Positions 35,899 through 46,815 of a DNA stretch of 64,000 bases are shown here, in pieces. The stretch spans positions 1 to 64,000 of the forward strand of contig JAFDVL010000011.1 in the NCBI GenBank assembly GCA_018268995.1. Reading direction: 5' to 3'. The notes under the pieces were generated by a model. The model saw only the letters and a list, made by a program, of their open reading frames with translations. It searched no databases and was not told where the DNA came from. Position 1 is the stretch's first letter. Each line of letters begins with the position of its first letter. Source of the stretch: Acidobacteriota bacterium. GTDB taxonomy: Bacteria; Acidobacteriota; Blastocatellia; RBC074. A program made the position numbers and the translations under genes.

Positions 35899-35953
35899 AA
35901 CGTATTTCGCGTATTTCGCGCTAGACACACCATTCGCGCCATTCGCGCGAGAC
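35899..35953. repeat. Short tandem duplications upstream of the cysteine-rich gene
   Basis: GTATTTCGC occurs twice in tandem, and after a ten-base spacer CATTCGCGC occurs twice. The two repeated units share TTCGCG. No further copies are visible, so this is not a CRISPR array. Confidence 0.5.
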
Positions 35954-36030
35954 AATAAACGTCGCCTTTGGTATTCCTCCTTCCGCATCCCTGAAAATTT
36001 ACTTCACTTTTAACGAGGAGGAACTACCTT

Positions 36031-36720
36031 ATGAATCATTCCCGCAAGGTGTTTTTAGCCGTGTCGCTTTTAGTAGCCATTGCGCTATCTTTGGCGATCT
36101 ACGCTTCGCGTGATGCGAAGGCGAACAATACAGCCCATGTGAAAACAAACCTCACGCCAAATCTTGCAGCAAATTCACTGCCAACCACAATCAAATATCA
36201 ACAAGGTTCCGACATCGGCAAGCTCTATGTTTTACTTGCTATGTCAGGTGGTAGTGCGCGAAAAGCAGCGTACTCTCAATTCACAGCAGACGAAAAAAGT
36301 CGTATCTGGCAACTTCATCTAACGTTATATCGGCTAAATTCCCAATTGACGCCGAGCCAAGATGCGATATACGCAGAAGCGCTCGAACTCGCAAGATTGA
36401 TTAACTACGATGATCTGACGGCATCCATACAGCATACATCGCGGGTGAAAGCTGTTTACGAAAAGGCCGTAGCAACTTTCGGCTTAACAAAGGCGCGCGC
36501 GATCTTCGATGATTTGGGAGATGCCTTAACACTTACCCCGCAAGGGGCCATACAAAAAGCGGGCTTTTTTACCGATTGTGGTTGTAGCACATACTGGAAT
36601 TGGTGTGGCGATGATACATGCAGGTCGGGTGCAGATGGTTGCACTACCACTGCACATGGCTGTGGGCCTTTATGGGGATGGCCGTGCGATGGACTTTGCA
36701 AACCTAAGATTATCGACTAA
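36031..36720 (+). CDS. Fulvocin-C-like bacteriocin precursor with eight-cysteine C-terminus
   Basis: 229 residues with GAGGAGG eleven bases before the ATG. A signal/anchor helix (7-25) precedes a mostly helical middle part (about 60-168). The C-terminal 47 residues hold all eight cysteines (183, 185, 192, 197, 204, 211, 219, 223) spaced C-x-C-x6-C-x4-C-x6-C-x6-C-x7-C-x3-C, with GCG and WxxC elements, closely resembling the myxobacterial bacteriocin fulvocin C and the NCBI family of fulvocin-C-related proteins. A cleaved, disulfide-bonded peptide is inferred. A terminator follows directly, and a membrane thioredoxin is next. A protective immunity gene is not recognised. The middle domain may be a leader or chaperone region. 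Confidence 0.78.
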   Translation: MNHSRKVFLAVSLLVAIALSLAIYASRDAKANNTAHVKTNLTPNLAANSLPTTIKYQQGSDIGKLYVLLAMSGGSARKAAYSQFTADEKSRIWQLHLTLYRLNSQLTPSQDAIYAEALELARLINYDDLTASIQHTSRVKAVYEKAVATFGLTKARAIFDDLGDALTLTPQGAIQKAGFFTDCGCSTYWNWCGDDTCRSGADGCTTTAHGCGPLWGWPCDGLCKPKIID

Positions 36721-36741
36721 TCAAAGGCAATATTTACTTTC

Positions 36742-36775
36742 AGCGGCGGCGGGTTTTTATCTTCCGCCGCTTTTT
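36742..36775 (+). terminator. Rho-independent terminator after the fulvocin-like gene
   Basis: AGCGGCGG pairs with CCGCCGCT over a 14-base loop, followed by TTTTT. It lies 22 bp beyond the stop, separating the cysteine-rich gene from the thioredoxin gene. Confidence 0.85.
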
Positions 36776-36825
36776 CCCGTTAGGTTATGATAACTACACG
36801 CTAATATTGAAAATAGGAGGTTCTG

Positions 36826-37674
36826 TTGAAACTTAAAACCTTTTTGCTTCTTTTTTCTCTTTCTCTATTAGATGTGCTAGCGATCTCTCCCCTAAGAGGC
36901 TATGTAGGCATGCATGCTAGTACCTTGGCTGGCTTCACCCTAAATTTCTTACTGACTTTGTATGTCTTACAAAGATATGCGACACATCTGACTTCTAGCC
37001 AAATTGTGAGCGCAATCTTACTTGGGGCTTGTATTTTGGAAGTGCCAATTCGCATTTTCAATATAGGATTACTAAGTCTGCCCGATTTTGGCTTTCATCT
37101 GCTTGGCATTTCCTGTGGTTTTCTATTTTTTATTCTGCGCTCCCAACTTAGGTGGGGAGTTGCGCTGGTGGGCTTTTCACTGTCGCTTCTGATGTATTAC
37201 GATGGTTATGATCGATGGATTCATAAGCTAAATAATGGAACTTTTACAGGGGCAGTTACCTATCCGTTTCCCGGTGAGTTTTCCGCTACAGATGAAACTG
37301 GCAAGGTAATAAGCAGTAAAGATATTGCCAATAAAATTGTGCTGCTAGACTTTTGGCATACCGCCTGTGGAGTCTGTTTCCAGAAGTTTCCAAAAGTGCA
37401 AAAGGTATACCAAAAATATAAAGACAACCCCGCAGTCCTGATCCTCGCCATTAATAAACCGCTTGAGGACGATAAAGAAGGTCAGGCGTTCCAAATGATT
37501 AGAGAACGTGGCTACACTTTTCCGGTTGCAATCGCAAAACGCGACGATTTAGCAGAAGCCCTAGGCATCAATGGCTACCCCACAACATTCATCGTAAATC
37601 CGCAAGGTACAATTATCTTCAAAGGAAGCATTGAGTACGCCTCAGATCGCTTAGCAAAACTGCTTGAACCTTAG
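36826..37674 (+). CDS. Membrane-anchored TlpA-like thioredoxin protein
   Basis: 282 residues from TTG 36826, with AGGAGG five bases upstream. About four helices (near 5-22, 33-50, 58-80 and 92-125) are followed by a periplasmic thioredoxin domain (about 145-282) with the catalytic pair in TACGVC (Cys181, Cys184) and the cis-Pro loop GYPTTF (Pro252). It resembles TlpA/ResA proteins with a helical membrane part. Next to an eight-cysteine secreted protein it is a credible disulfide-handling partner. Cys69 and Cys97 in the membrane region are further candidates for electron transfer. Its stop codon overlaps that of the TonB receptor on the other strand by four bases. Confidence 0.87.
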   Translation: MKLKTFLLLFSLSLLDVLAISPLRGYVGMHASTLAGFTLNFLLTLYVLQRYATHLTSSQIVSAILLGACILEVPIRIFNIGLLSLPDFGFHLLGISCGFLFFILRSQLRWGVALVGFSLSLLMYYDGYDRWIHKLNNGTFTGAVTYPFPGEFSATDETGKVISSKDIANKIVLLDFWHTACGVCFQKFPKVQKVYQKYKDNPAVLILAINKPLEDDKEGQAFQMIRERGYTFPVAIAKRDDLAEALGINGYPTTFIVNPQGTIIFKGSIEYASDRLAKLLEP

Positions 37675-40600
37675 AACAATAACTTCAGCCCAAACTGAAT
37701 GTGACGCGGGCTTTGTGCCGAACGAAGGCGACCGAAGCTCGGCGAACCGACAAAGTTATCGGGCAAATCAAAATTCACGCGATTGAATAGATTGAAGGCC
37801 TCAGCACGGAATTGCAGTCTCAAACTTTCGGTCAAACTAATGTTTTTCAGCATTGAGAAATTGACGTTGGCATAGCCCGGCCCATCCACAATGTTGCGTC
37901 CTGCGTTGCCAAAGCTGCCGAACGCAGGTGTAACGAACGCTGACGTATTAAACCAGCGTTCCGGCGTTGGATTGGAAAGCCTGGCGCTTCCAACCAAATT
38001 CGGTCGGTCATTGCCATTGAAGCCCAAATTCGCAAAGCCCGTGTTGCTATTGTCGAGCGTCGGTTGCAGTGCGACTGTGAACGGACGCCCCGATTGCAAC
38101 GTGACGATGCCGAGGCTTTCCCAGTTGCCGAAGATCGCTGCTGCTGCGCCGCCATTGCTCAGCCAGCGCTTCCCTTCTCCAAATGGCAGCGCATACGAAT
38201 AGCTCACGGACATCCGATGCCGCACATCGAAATTAGAGCGACCCCGTTCTGCACCGGGATTGTTGCTGTCCTGCGGAAAGTTCGGATCGCCGGAACTGGT
38301 GAAAAAGCCCGAAGCATCATCAATGGATTTACCAAATGTGTAGGCACCCAGCACTGACAAGCTATTGCTCAGACGCTGTTGATAACTCAGTTGCAGGCTT
38401 TGGTAATTGGAGTTTCCGCGCGATTCCAAAATTGTGATGTCGGAAAATTGCGGCAACGGGCGCAGGTTCTGTGCCGCCGTGCTGGGGCGTGGTTGATTGA
38501 TGTCACGCCCCGCCAACAACTTCGTGCCTTTTGACGCGACATACGCGACTTCAAAGATTCGATTCTCCCCCAGTTGTCGTTGCACGCTCAGGTTCCAGTG
38601 TTGGAAGTAAGCGGTGCGGAAATCGCGCTGTATGGCTAACACAGATTTGGGGATGAACGCTGAGAACGTATTGGGAAATGGATTCTGCAACGTCACCAAA
38701 CTGGTTTGTGTGGGCAAGTTGAAGTTCAATTCGTAGTATGGCGGATTGAAATACAATGCTTCGCCCGGAGCCAATGCCGACTGATCGTAAAATATCCCAT
38801 AGCTCGCACGCAGCACGGTGTTTTCGCTGGAATCTAATGTCCACGCGAGGCCGACGCGCGGAGCGATATTGTTTTTATCACCTTCATAACCTGCGCGCGG
38901 CATGCTACCCGTTCCGACCGGAACCACAGATTTTGCAGTCGTATCAAACAGCGCAACGCGGTTTTGCGCGTCTACCGCTGGCGTGTTGTATTCGTAGCGG
39001 ACGCCGGCATTCAGCGTCAGGCGCGGGCGCACGCGCCAACTGTCATTCACAAATGTGTTGTAGCTGTTGGTGCGCAAATGCTGATGATTATCTACCTTCG
39101 CGCTGCTGCTGTAAGTAATCAAACCGAGCAGCAAATCGGCCAGCGGGTTTTGTGTAAATGCTCCCGTGAAATTCAGCGTGCCGCGTGCCTGCACATCACG
39201 AAAGCCATTTTGCTGATTGGCACGAAATTCAAAGCCGAACTTCAGCAAATGCGAGCTGCGGGTATAGGTCGCCGTGTCTAATACCTGAAACGTATTCGTG
39301 ACTGTGTTCTGGGGGTTATTGAATTCATCGCCAAGCGGCGAGAAGCCAAGAACGGAAATAAATGTCAGACCCAATGCACGCGGATTTGTGACGACAGTTG
39401 GCAACCCAAGTGTACGGTTGATCGTGCTGCCTTGCGTTTGATGATTGACGGCATTGGCAACACGATTGAACGCAAGGCGAGTTTCGTTAATAAGTGAAGG
39501 CGAAAAAATCTTTGTGGCGCTAATCATGGCATTTTGCCCGCGCCGAAGAACAGTGTCTCCGTAACCGGGAATCTGCGGATAACTTGCGCCCGTGAACGGC
39601 TCAAATAATGTGCGATCTGCAAAGCTGTAGCGCCCGGTCAATGCCGTCTTATCGGTAATGGCGTGATTCAAGCGCACATCGAAATGATCCTGACGATCCC
39701 GCTGCGTGGGCGAAGAAACATAATTCTGTCCCGGCACGTTGCGATTTGGCAGCGGATACAATGCCGCGATCTTCACACCAATCGGGTCTTGAAAAAACGA
39801 TGGAATTTGTTTGTTCGGAAACGGTTGTGGCTGCTGCCCGAAAATATTGATTGGCGCAGGCAGAAAGCTGTTTGAAAAGTCGCCGTTGCGTTCGGCCTGT
39901 GTCGGAACGTTCGTGACGCGCGTGATGCCTTCGCGTTCGCGCCTCCCTTCGTAATCGGTAAAGAAAAACGTGCGGTTGGCGACAATTGGGCCACCAAGGG
40001 CAAAGCCAAATTGATTGCGTTTGTAGGCAGGATCAGGTTGATCGGCAGGTACAAAATAGTTACGTGCATCCAATGAAGAATTGCGGAAGAATTCGTAAGC
40101 CGTGCCATGAAAATTGTTCGTGCCCGATTTAAGGATGACGTTGACCTGCGCGCCTCCATTCCGTCCGAAAGAAGCATCGTAACCATTCGTCACAATTTCA
40201 AATTCCTGCACCGCATCTACAGGCGGACGTACAGCAACCGTGTTGAGCTTTGGATCAATGTTGTATACGCCATCCAATAAATAGTTTGTCGAATCTTCAC
40301 GCGTGCCATTTACATTGAAGCTGAAATCGCCGCGCACTGACCCGGCAGAACCTTGGGCCGCAGGCGCGGCACCCGGAACAAGCAGCGCCAATTCCTGAAA
40401 GTTACGACCGTCTAACGGCAAGCCCGTGATTTGCTGATTTTCAATCACGTTACCTTGTGCGGAGGAATCTTTCTTGAGCGGGGTTCGGGGCGCAACAATC
40501 TCAACCGTTTGTGTAATTCCGGCGACTTTCAAAGCCTGATCCAGGCGCAATACCTGATTGACTTTCAATTCTGCTTTGATGATGTGCTTATCAAAGTTGG

Positions 40601-40877
40601 GCTTTTCCATCTCCACCTGATACGCGCCTGGCGGCAGTTGCGTGAAGATGTATTCGCCTGTCGCGCTGGTCGTCGTGGTTTGGGTGAGATCCGTTTCTGT
40701 ATGAATTGCCTTAACGACTACGCCTGGAATCGCAGCACGGTTGTAATCAGTCACACGACCACGAATCGTCCCACGATGAATTTGGGCATCAACCAGAAAA
40801 GGGAACAATGCAAGCAAGACAAAGCTCAGGGCCAGGGTAGGTCTAATTTTCACGGTAATTTTTTTGACTCCATTCAA
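37671..40877 (-). CDS. TonB-dependent receptor, Oar-like, with carboxypeptidase-regulatory domain
   Basis: 1068 residues with a signal peptide (1-31). The CarboxypepD_reg domain (about 35-120: [18 protein letters not shown] ... [21 protein letters not shown]) precedes the plug with [17 protein letters not shown] and [19 protein letters not shown], and a long barrel ending IQFGLKLLF. It is similar in size and layout to the 11400-14594 receptor but clearly diverged. The ligand is unknown. It is read towards the fulvocin-like cluster and meets it at a four-base stop-codon overlap (TTAG). Confidence 0.92.
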   Translation of the reverse strand: MNGVKKITVKIRPTLALSFVLLALFPFLVDAQIHRGTIRGRVTDYNRAAIPGVVVKAIHTETDLTQTTTTSATGEYIFTQLPPGAYQVEMEKPNFDKHIIKAELKVNQVLRLDQALKVAGITQTVEIVAPRTPLKKDSSAQGNVIENQQITGLPLDGRNFQELALLVPGAAPAAQGSAGSVRGDFSFNVNGTREDSTNYLLDGVYNIDPKLNTVAVRPPVDAVQEFEIVTNGYDASFGRNGGAQVNVILKSGTNNFHGTAYEFFRNSSLDARNYFVPADQPDPAYKRNQFGFALGGPIVANRTFFFTDYEGRREREGITRVTNVPTQAERNGDFSNSFLPAPINIFGQQPQPFPNKQIPSFFQDPIGVKIAALYPLPNRNVPGQNYVSSPTQRDRQDHFDVRLNHAITDKTALTGRYSFADRTLFEPFTGASYPQIPGYGDTVLRRGQNAMISATKIFSPSLINETRLAFNRVANAVNHQTQGSTINRTLGLPTVVTNPRALGLTFISVLGFSPLGDEFNNPQNTVTNTFQVLDTATYTRSSHLLKFGFEFRANQQNGFRDVQARGTLNFTGAFTQNPLADLLLGLITYSSSAKVDNHQHLRTNSYNTFVNDSWRVRPRLTLNAGVRYEYNTPAVDAQNRVALFDTTAKSVVPVGTGSMPRAGYEGDKNNIAPRVGLAWTLDSSENTVLRASYGIFYDQSALAPGEALYFNPPYYELNFNLPTQTSLVTLQNPFPNTFSAFIPKSVLAIQRDFRTAYFQHWNLSVQRQLGENRIFEVAYVASKGTKLLAGRDINQPRPSTAAQNLRPLPQFSDITILESRGNSNYQSLQLSYQQRLSNSLSVLGAYTFGKSIDDASGFFTSSGDPNFPQDSNNPGAERGRSNFDVRHRMSVSYSYALPFGEGKRWLSNGGAAAAIFGNWESLGIVTLQSGRPFTVALQPTLDNSNTGFANLGFNGNDRPNLVGSARLSNPTPERWFNTSAFVTPAFGSFGNAGRNIVDGPGYANVNFSMLKNISLTESLRLQFRAEAFNLFNRVNFDLPDNFVGSPSFGRLRSAQSPRHIQFGLKLLF

Positions 40878-40951
40878 ATATTTGGATTGCGGATTTTCTT
40901 TGTAACGGACAGTAGCGTAATTCCAAACGTCAAAGCAAGGCCAATGGTTTC

Positions 40952-41030
40952 GGAAAAGTCAGTAGCCCAACCGATAGGAAGCGTTCTTACTATTGAGATA
41001 CGTTCCCTGTCGGCTACACTACTGACTTTC
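40952..41030. repeat. Inverted repeat over the amidohydrolase stop codon
   Basis: GAAAAGTCAGTAGCCCAACC and following bases (40952-40982) pair imperfectly with 41001-41030, which includes most of the amidohydrolase stop codon. It separates this gene from the downstream TonB receptor and may end the transcript. Confidence 0.55.
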
Positions 41031-42696
41031 ATTTACCACGTTCATAAATCACCTTTCCGTCAAAAACCGTCATCATCACGCGCGTCTTTTCGATCTCAAT
41101 CGGGTTAATTTTCAAGATGTCAGCCGACAACACAGCAAAATCTGCGAGTTTGCCAACCTCAATGGAACCTTTGCGCGCCTCATCAAAACTGGCATACGCC
41201 GAACCAAGCGTGTAGGCGCGAATCGCTTCGGCAACGGTGATTTTTTGCTCTGGCACCCACCCCTGCGGACGTTTGCCATCCAGTGTGCGACGAGTCACAG
41301 CGGCGTAAATTCCCATCAATGGCTCCATCGGCGCGACGAACCAATCGGAGCCAAAGGCTAAAACGGCTCCGGCATCCAGCAAGGAACGAAACGCGTAAGT
41401 GCCTTTGGCGCGCTCCGGGCCAATGCGGTTTTCGGCCCAACGTCCATCATCAATCGCGTGATACGGCTGCATCGAAGCGATGACTCTTTGTTGGGCAAAG
41501 GCTTTGATTTCCTCAGGACGTAAATGCTGGGCGTGTTCGATACGGAAGCGGCGGTCGCGCGCGCCATTTTGTTTTGCAGTTTCGGCAAACATTGCCAGGA
41601 TGCGATTGTTTGCTTTGTCGCCAATTGCGTGAATGGCAACTTGCAATCCGGCTTGATCAGCCTTGATGACGCGTTCCTGCATTTTTGCTTCGTCTACCAA
41701 TTCATCGCTCGCCAGCCCCGACGTAGTCGGCGCGTCAAGATAAGGAGCAAAGAACCAGGCTGTTGTCGAACCGAGCGAACCATCGGCAAAACCTTTGAGT
41801 CCGCCAATCTTGAGCTTGTCGCCACCAAAGGCAGCCCGCACGCCAACAGCGGCTAAGCGTTGCCATTGCGACAGAGGCTGATGCCCGGAAATTCGCACGG
41901 TCAACTCATCACGGGCGAGCAATTGTTGATAGACACTCAGCACATCTGACGAAGCAGACATATCCTGCACACTGGTGACACCATTTTCTGCGGCATAGCG
42001 CATTGCTGCCTTCACAGCTTCGGCAATTTCTTCGGGGCGGGGATTTGGAATCACGGCGTAGACCGCATTCATCGCGGCGTCCTTGAGTACCCCTGTCGGC
42101 TCGCCGTTTTCGTCACGCACAATCAAGCCACCCGCAGGATCAGGCGTGTTTTTTGTGATGCCCGCAAGTTGGAGCGCGACCGAATTCGCCAGCGCCATGT
42201 GCCCGTCAAGCCGCTGCACGAAAACCGGATTGTTCGGCGTGTTGGCGTCAATCAGTTGGCGTGTTGGCAATTTTGCCGGCGACCAGTTTTCGTGATCCCA
42301 ATTCCCTTCCAGAATCCAGCGGTTTTTCGGGATTTTGCTCGCGAACGCGGCAATCCGCTGGGAAAATTCTTCTGGCGATTTTGCATCGCGCAATTGCACC
42401 GAAGCCAACCCCGCTCCGCCATTGAAAAGATGGACGTGGGCATCATTGAAGCCGGGCACGACGCGGCGACCTTGCAAATCAAGCATGCGCGTTTGCGGCC
42501 CCGAAAATTTGCGAATGGCTTGCGTTGTGCCGACGGCGATGATGCGATTGCCAAGAATGGCGATGGCTTCGGCTTCTGGTTCTTTGTCATTAACCGTCCA
42601 GACTTTGCCATTTACTAAAATCAGATCAGCCGTAACCTGTGCAAACGGTGTTAGCGAAAAACAGAAAAATAGAACTCCCCAAACGATGAATCTCAT
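41029..42696 (-). CDS. Exported metal-dependent amidohydrolase (YtcJ type)
   Basis: 555 residues from ATG 42696 with AAGGAG seven bases upstream. A signal peptide (1-20) is followed by [23 protein letters not shown] and the metal-binding [12 protein letters not shown] (His-x-His), [21 protein letters not shown] and GSDWFVAP, all typical of the amidohydrolase_3/YtcJ group. Its relatives hydrolyse N-substituted formamides or other amides; the substrate cannot be named. It is unusual in having a signal peptide, suggesting periplasmic action. Its stop lies in an inverted repeat. Confidence 0.9.
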   Translation of the reverse strand: MRFIVWGVLFFCFSLTPFAQVTADLILVNGKVWTVNDKEPEAEAIAILGNRIIAVGTTQAIRKFSGPQTRMLDLQGRRVVPGFNDAHVHLFNGGAGLASVQLRDAKSPEEFSQRIAAFASKIPKNRWILEGNWDHENWSPAKLPTRQLIDANTPNNPVFVQRLDGHMALANSVALQLAGITKNTPDPAGGLIVRDENGEPTGVLKDAAMNAVYAVIPNPRPEEIAEAVKAAMRYAAENGVTSVQDMSASSDVLSVYQQLLARDELTVRISGHQPLSQWQRLAAVGVRAAFGGDKLKIGGLKGFADGSLGSTTAWFFAPYLDAPTTSGLASDELVDEAKMQERVIKADQAGLQVAIHAIGDKANNRILAMFAETAKQNGARDRRFRIEHAQHLRPEEIKAFAQQRVIASMQPYHAIDDGRWAENRIGPERAKGTYAFRSLLDAGAVLAFGSDWFVAPMEPLMGIYAAVTRRTLDGKRPQGWVPEQKITVAEAIRAYTLGSAYASFDEARKGSIEVGKLADFAVLSADILKINPIEIEKTRVMMTVFDGKVIYERGK

Positions 42697-42793
42697 GCCC
42701 TGCTCCTTGTTTATTACTACAAGATAGGATAAATGCGAGGGGAGCATACCACACCCGAAATTAAGTCTTAACGGCTGCTGAACAGGAGACATT

Positions 42794-43414
42794 ATGCAAA
42801 ACCTCAAATGGAATAATAATAAATTTGCCAGGGCTAAAACCGTCAAAGTTAACCGGCAGGCCACAGCTCAAAAACTGTTGCAGACAGAATTGGAAAAACT
42901 GCCGGTTGAAGAGCGATTGATCGTCGAACGTTTCATCAGCCGGGGGCGCATTGCACGCAACGTCATGCGCGAATTCGATGCGCAATTGACTTTCGGCGAA
43001 CGAATGGCAGATCGCGTAGCGGCAATTGGTGGAAGCTGGCGGTTCATCGGTGGTTTTGCGGTTTTTCTGATTGTCTGGATGATTCTGAACAGTGTCGTGC
43101 TGGCCACGCGCGCGTATGATCCGTACCCATTTATTTTGTTGAATCTAATCCTTTCGTGTCTGGCTGCGCTGCAAGCGCCAATTATTATGATGAGCCAGAA
43201 TCGGCAGGCCGAAATTGATCGCTTGCAAGCGCAGAATGATTACGAGGTCAACATCAAGGCCGAACTTGAAATCCTGCAATTGCACGAAAAGATCAATCAG
43301 TTGCGTGAGCAGGATTGGGTGGGGTTAGTGGAATTGCAACAACAACAAATCGAAATGCTCGGAAAAATCTCAACTGAAATCTCGCTCAAGAACAGCCCTG
43401 AAAATGAGGTTTAG
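42794..43414 (+). CDS. DUF1003 membrane protein
   Basis: 206 residues. A cytosolic N-terminal part (1-75) is followed by [28 protein letters not shown] and a second helix ([27 protein letters not shown]), the DUF1003 signature, and a C-terminal coiled coil (about 145-206). The ribosome site GGAGA is six bases before the ATG. Function unknown. It is read divergently from the amidohydrolase. Confidence 0.87.
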   Translation: MQNLKWNNNKFARAKTVKVNRQATAQKLLQTELEKLPVEERLIVERFISRGRIARNVMREFDAQLTFGERMADRVAAIGGSWRFIGGFAVFLIVWMILNSVVLATRAYDPYPFILLNLILSCLAALQAPIIMMSQNRQAEIDRLQAQNDYEVNIKAELEILQLHEKINQLREQDWVGLVELQQQQIEMLGKISTEISLKNSPENEV

Positions 43415-43441
43415 AGACTTTCATAATCAGACTTCGATCTC

Positions 43442-43470
43442 TTGACTTATTTCTGGCTGAAAGATTTTAT
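43442..43470 (+). promoter_or_regulatory. Possible promoter of pgm
   Basis: TTGACT and TTTATT are separated by 17 bases, matching 5/6 and 4/6 of consensus, about 80 bp before the pgm ATG. The match is moderate. Confidence 0.35.
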
Positions 43471-43550
43471 TACCACGCTGAAGGTCGGAAAGGCATCCTG
43501 CCCGTACTGGCCTGGCGAATCAAACCATATTCCTTTGAGGAGAACCATCC

Positions 43551-45194
43551 ATGAGCGCCCATCCACTAGCTGGACAACCTGCACCCGCCGAATTGTTAAT
43601 CAATGTCGCAGAACTTGAACGTGCATACTACGAACAAAAACCAGATGTGGACAATCCGGCCCAGCAGGTCAGCTTTGGCACCAGCGGGCATCGTGGTTCG
43701 TCGCTCGACAAGGCCTTTAACGAAGCGCATATTCTGGCCATCACGCAGGCCATTTGCGAATATCGGCAAGGACAAGGAATTGATGGCCCGCTTTTTATGG
43801 GCAAAGACTCACACGCGCTTTCCAGTCCGGCACAACAAAATGCGCTTGAAGTTTTGGCGGCCAATGGCGTCGAAACGATTATTCAGCAAAATGATGGCGT
43901 GACACCGACACCAGTGATTTCGCGCGCAATTCTTGCCTACAATCGCAACAACACGGCTCATCAAGCGGATGGCATCGTCATCACGCCCTCGCACAATCCG
44001 CCGCGCGATGGCGGTTTTAAGTACAATCCGCCGAATGGTGGCCCAGCCGACACAGACATCACAGGCTGGGTGCAGGATCGCGCGAATCAACTGCTGCGCG
44101 ACAACAATCAGGAGGTAAAACGAGTTTCGTTGGAAACAGCAATGAAAGCCGCGACGACGCACGAAAAGGATTTTGTTGCTGCCTACGTGTACGATCTGGC
44201 AGAAGTCATTGATTTTGGCGCGATCAAAGCAGCAGGTTTGAAAATCGCCGTTGATCCACTAGGCGGTGCGGCGGTGCATTATTGGCAACCGATAGCCGAA
44301 CGCTATGGCTTGGACATCACGGTCGTGAATCCGCGCCTTGATCCGACATTTGGATTTATGACGCTGGATCACGACGGCAAAATTCGCATGGATTGTTCCA
44401 GTCCTTATGCAATGGCTGGACTTGTAAAGCTCAAAGATAACTTTGACATTGCGTGGGGCAATGACCCGGATACAGATCGTCATGGCATCGTCACACGTTC
44501 AGTCGGGCTGATGAATCCGAATCATTATCTGGCCGTCGCAATTCGCTATTTGCTCACGCATCGCCCCGACTGGTCAGCAGAATCCGCCGTCGGCAAAACG
44601 CTTGTGAGTAGCGGGTTGATTGATCGCGTCGTGAATAGCCTGGATCGCAAATTGGTCGAAGTCCCAGTCGGCTTCAAATGGTTTGTTGCAGGACTTATTG
44701 ACGGCTCCATGTGCTTTGGCGGCGAAGAAAGCGCGGGCGCGAGTTTCCTGCGCCGTGATGGAACGGTATGGACGACGGACAAAGACGGCATCATTCTGGG
44801 CTTGCTCGCAGCAGAAATCACGGCACGGACGGGCAGAGACCCCGGCGAACATTACTGCGAATTAACAGCACAATTCGGCACGCCCTTTTATACGCGGATT
44901 GATGCGCCTGCAACACCTGAGCAAAAGGCAGCGTTCAAGAAACTTTCGCCGGAAAATGTCACGGCGACGGTACTGGCGGGCGAATCAATCACTGCCAAGC
45001 TGACTAAAGCGCCCGGCAACAACGCATCTATCGGCGGATTGAAAGTCGTGACAGAAAATGGCTGGTTTGCCGCGCGGCCTTCAGGAACGGAAAACATTTA
45101 CAAGCTATATGCAGAAAGCTTCAAGAGCGAAGCGCATCTGGCAGCAATCGTCGCACAGGCGCAGGAGCTTTTGACGCAGACTTTGGCGGATTGA
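43551..45194 (+). CDS. pgm: Phosphoglucomutase (alpha-D-glucose phosphate-specific)
   Basis: 547 residues, normal length. It interconverts glucose 1-phosphate and glucose 6-phosphate in the cytoplasm, feeding glycogen, trehalose and envelope sugar synthesis. Motifs: [11 protein letters not shown] (about 41-51), the phosphoserine loop [20 protein letters not shown] (about 145-164), the metal loop [10 protein letters not shown], the sugar-binding [15 protein letters not shown] and the phosphate-binding RPSGTEN near the C-terminus. GAGGAGAA precedes the ATG. It converges on the next gene with only three bases between stop codons. Confidence 0.97.
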   Translation: MSAHPLAGQPAPAELLINVAELERAYYEQKPDVDNPAQQVSFGTSGHRGSSLDKAFNEAHILAITQAICEYRQGQGIDGPLFMGKDSHALSSPAQQNALEVLAANGVETIIQQNDGVTPTPVISRAILAYNRNNTAHQADGIVITPSHNPPRDGGFKYNPPNGGPADTDITGWVQDRANQLLRDNNQEVKRVSLETAMKAATTHEKDFVAAYVYDLAEVIDFGAIKAAGLKIAVDPLGGAAVHYWQPIAERYGLDITVVNPRLDPTFGFMTLDHDGKIRMDCSSPYAMAGLVKLKDNFDIAWGNDPDTDRHGIVTRSVGLMNPNHYLAVAIRYLLTHRPDWSAESAVGKTLVSSGLIDRVVNSLDRKLVEVPVGFKWFVAGLIDGSMCFGGEESAGASFLRRDGTVWTTDKDGIILGLLAAEITARTGRDPGEHYCELTAQFGTPFYTRIDAPATPEQKAAFKKLSPENVTATVLAGESITAKLTKAPGNNASIGGLKVVTENGWFAARPSGTENIYKLYAESFKSEAHLAAIVAQAQELLTQTLAD

Positions 45195-45197
45195 TCA

Positions 45198-46016
45198 TTA
45201 GCTAATGGCTCTCAAACGCTCGTCAATATTTGCTAAAACATATGTTCCTTGCGAAGGAGAAATGGCGAAGCCTTCTTTGACCAAAGCCTGATTTCCGAGT
45301 CCCGCTTCCGGGCGCGACAAACCTGTGACTTTGGCCAGTTCACCCGGCACAGTCATTCCAGCGCTTTCCAAAAAACAACGCGCGATTTCCCGGAAAGCGG
45401 TCTGCCGATCTATTTTGGCTTTGAGTTGCGTGGGAAAGCGAATTTCCGCGAGCGTCCAGATGTAAGTGAATTTAGGTTCGTAAACGACTTCGCTCGGAAT
45501 GACAATCATCGCGGCTTGTAATTCATCAAAAGCCTTCGCGAATTCTTTGCGGTCGGTAATGCCAGAATCATTGCGTAAATCAATGCTGGCAGATTCGTAT
45601 TCCTTGCGCAGCACCTTCAGGATGGAGCGAGCATGGGCACTAAGTTGGTTCCGTTCTTCGTTTTTCCGAATTCCCCAAACGGCGTAGAAATATGGCACTA
45701 TTCGCGGGGCCACAAACATGGCTCTGCCACGCGCGAGTTTGCTGTAATATACCTTTCCGCGTCGCACGACATCGTCTTTCAAAACCCAGGTCAGCGAGGC
45801 TTCCGCATCTTTTTGCACATTGCGTGGCATGACAGCATCACGTCTTCCACAAACCGTGACGTAGAGCGATGGGCCTGGTTTACGTGAATCTGTCAGTGAA
45901 TTAGTGAACCCTACACGTTCGACAAAGGCTTCGGCCTGTTGCACGGTTTCTACTCGCTGCGTTGGATCGCGTTGCCAGCAGTGATCACGATAAGCTTCAA
46001 TTTCAGGCGGAAGCAT
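45198..46016 (-). CDS. Possible AlkZ/YcaQ-related winged-helix protein
   Basis: 272 residues, cytoplasmic. The chain begins with [19 protein letters not shown] and contains [37 protein letters not shown], and a C-terminal winged-helix-like part (about 205-272: [26 protein letters not shown]). It resembles proteins annotated as AlkZ-related, after the DNA crosslink glycosylase family. I do not see the AlkZ QxQ motif, so glycosylase activity is doubtful. The gene is followed on the other strand by pgm. It lies 17 bp after the coiled-coil gene, suggesting an operon. Confidence 0.6.
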   Translation of the reverse strand: MLPPEIEAYRDHCWQRDPTQRVETVQQAEAFVERVGFTNSLTDSRKPGPSLYVTVCGRRDAVMPRNVQKDAEASLTWVLKDDVVRRGKVYYSKLARGRAMFVAPRIVPYFYAVWGIRKNEERNQLSAHARSILKVLRKEYESASIDLRNDSGITDRKEFAKAFDELQAAMIVIPSEVVYEPKFTYIWTLAEIRFPTQLKAKIDRQTAFREIARCFLESAGMTVPGELAKVTGLSRPEAGLGNQALVKEGFAISPSQGTYVLANIDERLRAIS

Positions 46017-46033
46017 AAAGCAAGCAAGAGGGG

Positions 46034-46585
46034 TTAGAGCTTCGGTGGAGGCGAGGTCACAGACACAAGAATTGAGTAGATGTGGTATTTCCCTTCGATT
46101 TGTCCAGGCACCAACGCGTAAGTATAGGTCTTAACGCCATCACGATATTTATACCATTTGAAAAGTGAGCTGGGTGGAATGCCTGCGACTTCGACGACCT
46201 TTTGCGGCGATTCATAGATTTGTTTGGCAAGTTCGGTGATTTCCGTATACGAAGCAGTAGAGGTCATGGCCTTGGCTAATAGTGCATCATAACGTTGTTT
46301 CTTCTCAGCGGCGACTTGCGCACGACGTTCGAGTTCTGCCGTCTTTTTTTGCAACTCATCATTGGTTTTCTTGAGTTGGTCTTGTAGTTGTGCAATCTTG
46401 GATCGTGATTCTGTAACCTCGCTGCGATTTGATGCGTACAGGTAAAAGAAAAAGCCAGCAATGGCTATTCCGACGGCACAGGCGATAGAGGTCCAAACGG
46501 CGACCATTTTGAGCAGGGCGCGTTTTTCGGTTTCGATCTGAATGGTTTGCCGTCGAACCATCTCGATTTCTTGCTGGTTATACAT
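46034..46585 (-). CDS. Single-pass membrane protein with periplasmic coiled coil
   Basis: 183 residues with GAGGAG six bases upstream. A cytosolic start (1-26) precedes one helix (about 28-52). A long heptad-patterned coiled coil (about 55-110: [35 protein letters not shown]) and a small beta-rich tail (about 130-183) follow. No family recognised. It is the first gene of a two-gene minus-strand unit with the AlkZ-related gene. Confidence 0.7.
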   Translation of the reverse strand: MYNQQEIEMVRRQTIQIETEKRALLKMVAVWTSIACAVGIAIAGFFFYLYASNRSEVTESRSKIAQLQDQLKKTNDELQKKTAELERRAQVAAEKKQRYDALLAKAMTSTASYTEITELAKQIYESPQKVVEVAGIPPSSLFKWYKYRDGVKTYTYALVPGQIEGKYHIYSILVSVTSPPPKL

Positions 46586-46751
46586 AAACTCCTCGTCGTC
46601 CCAGAATGCTCATTCATTTTTTTATCGCTAACAAGAGCTTTCTGGATTCGTTGCTCGTGGATACCGCTTGTCTGAGAGAATCTGGCGCTGGATGCAGCGC
46701 ACGCTTATCTTACATGGTCGTCCGGCAAGTGCAAGAGTTATTTCAGCACGT

Positions 46752-46757
46752 TATAAT
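46752..46757 (+). promoter_or_regulatory. Perfect -10 hexamer upstream of the RND adaptor
   Basis: TATAAT, 58 bp before the adaptor ATG. The best -35 candidate at 17 bp is poor. The 230-bp divergent region 46586-46815 shows no other clear element. Confidence 0.3.
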
Positions 46758-46815
46758 GTCAGACTTGATTTTGTGTTTGGAAGAATAATCACTTTACTAT
46801 TAACCAGATAACCTA

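Noticed and set aside
35899..35953. CRISPR array from repeated TTCGCG units.
   Set aside because: Only two copies of each of two 9-bp units, no spacers and no cas genes in the window.
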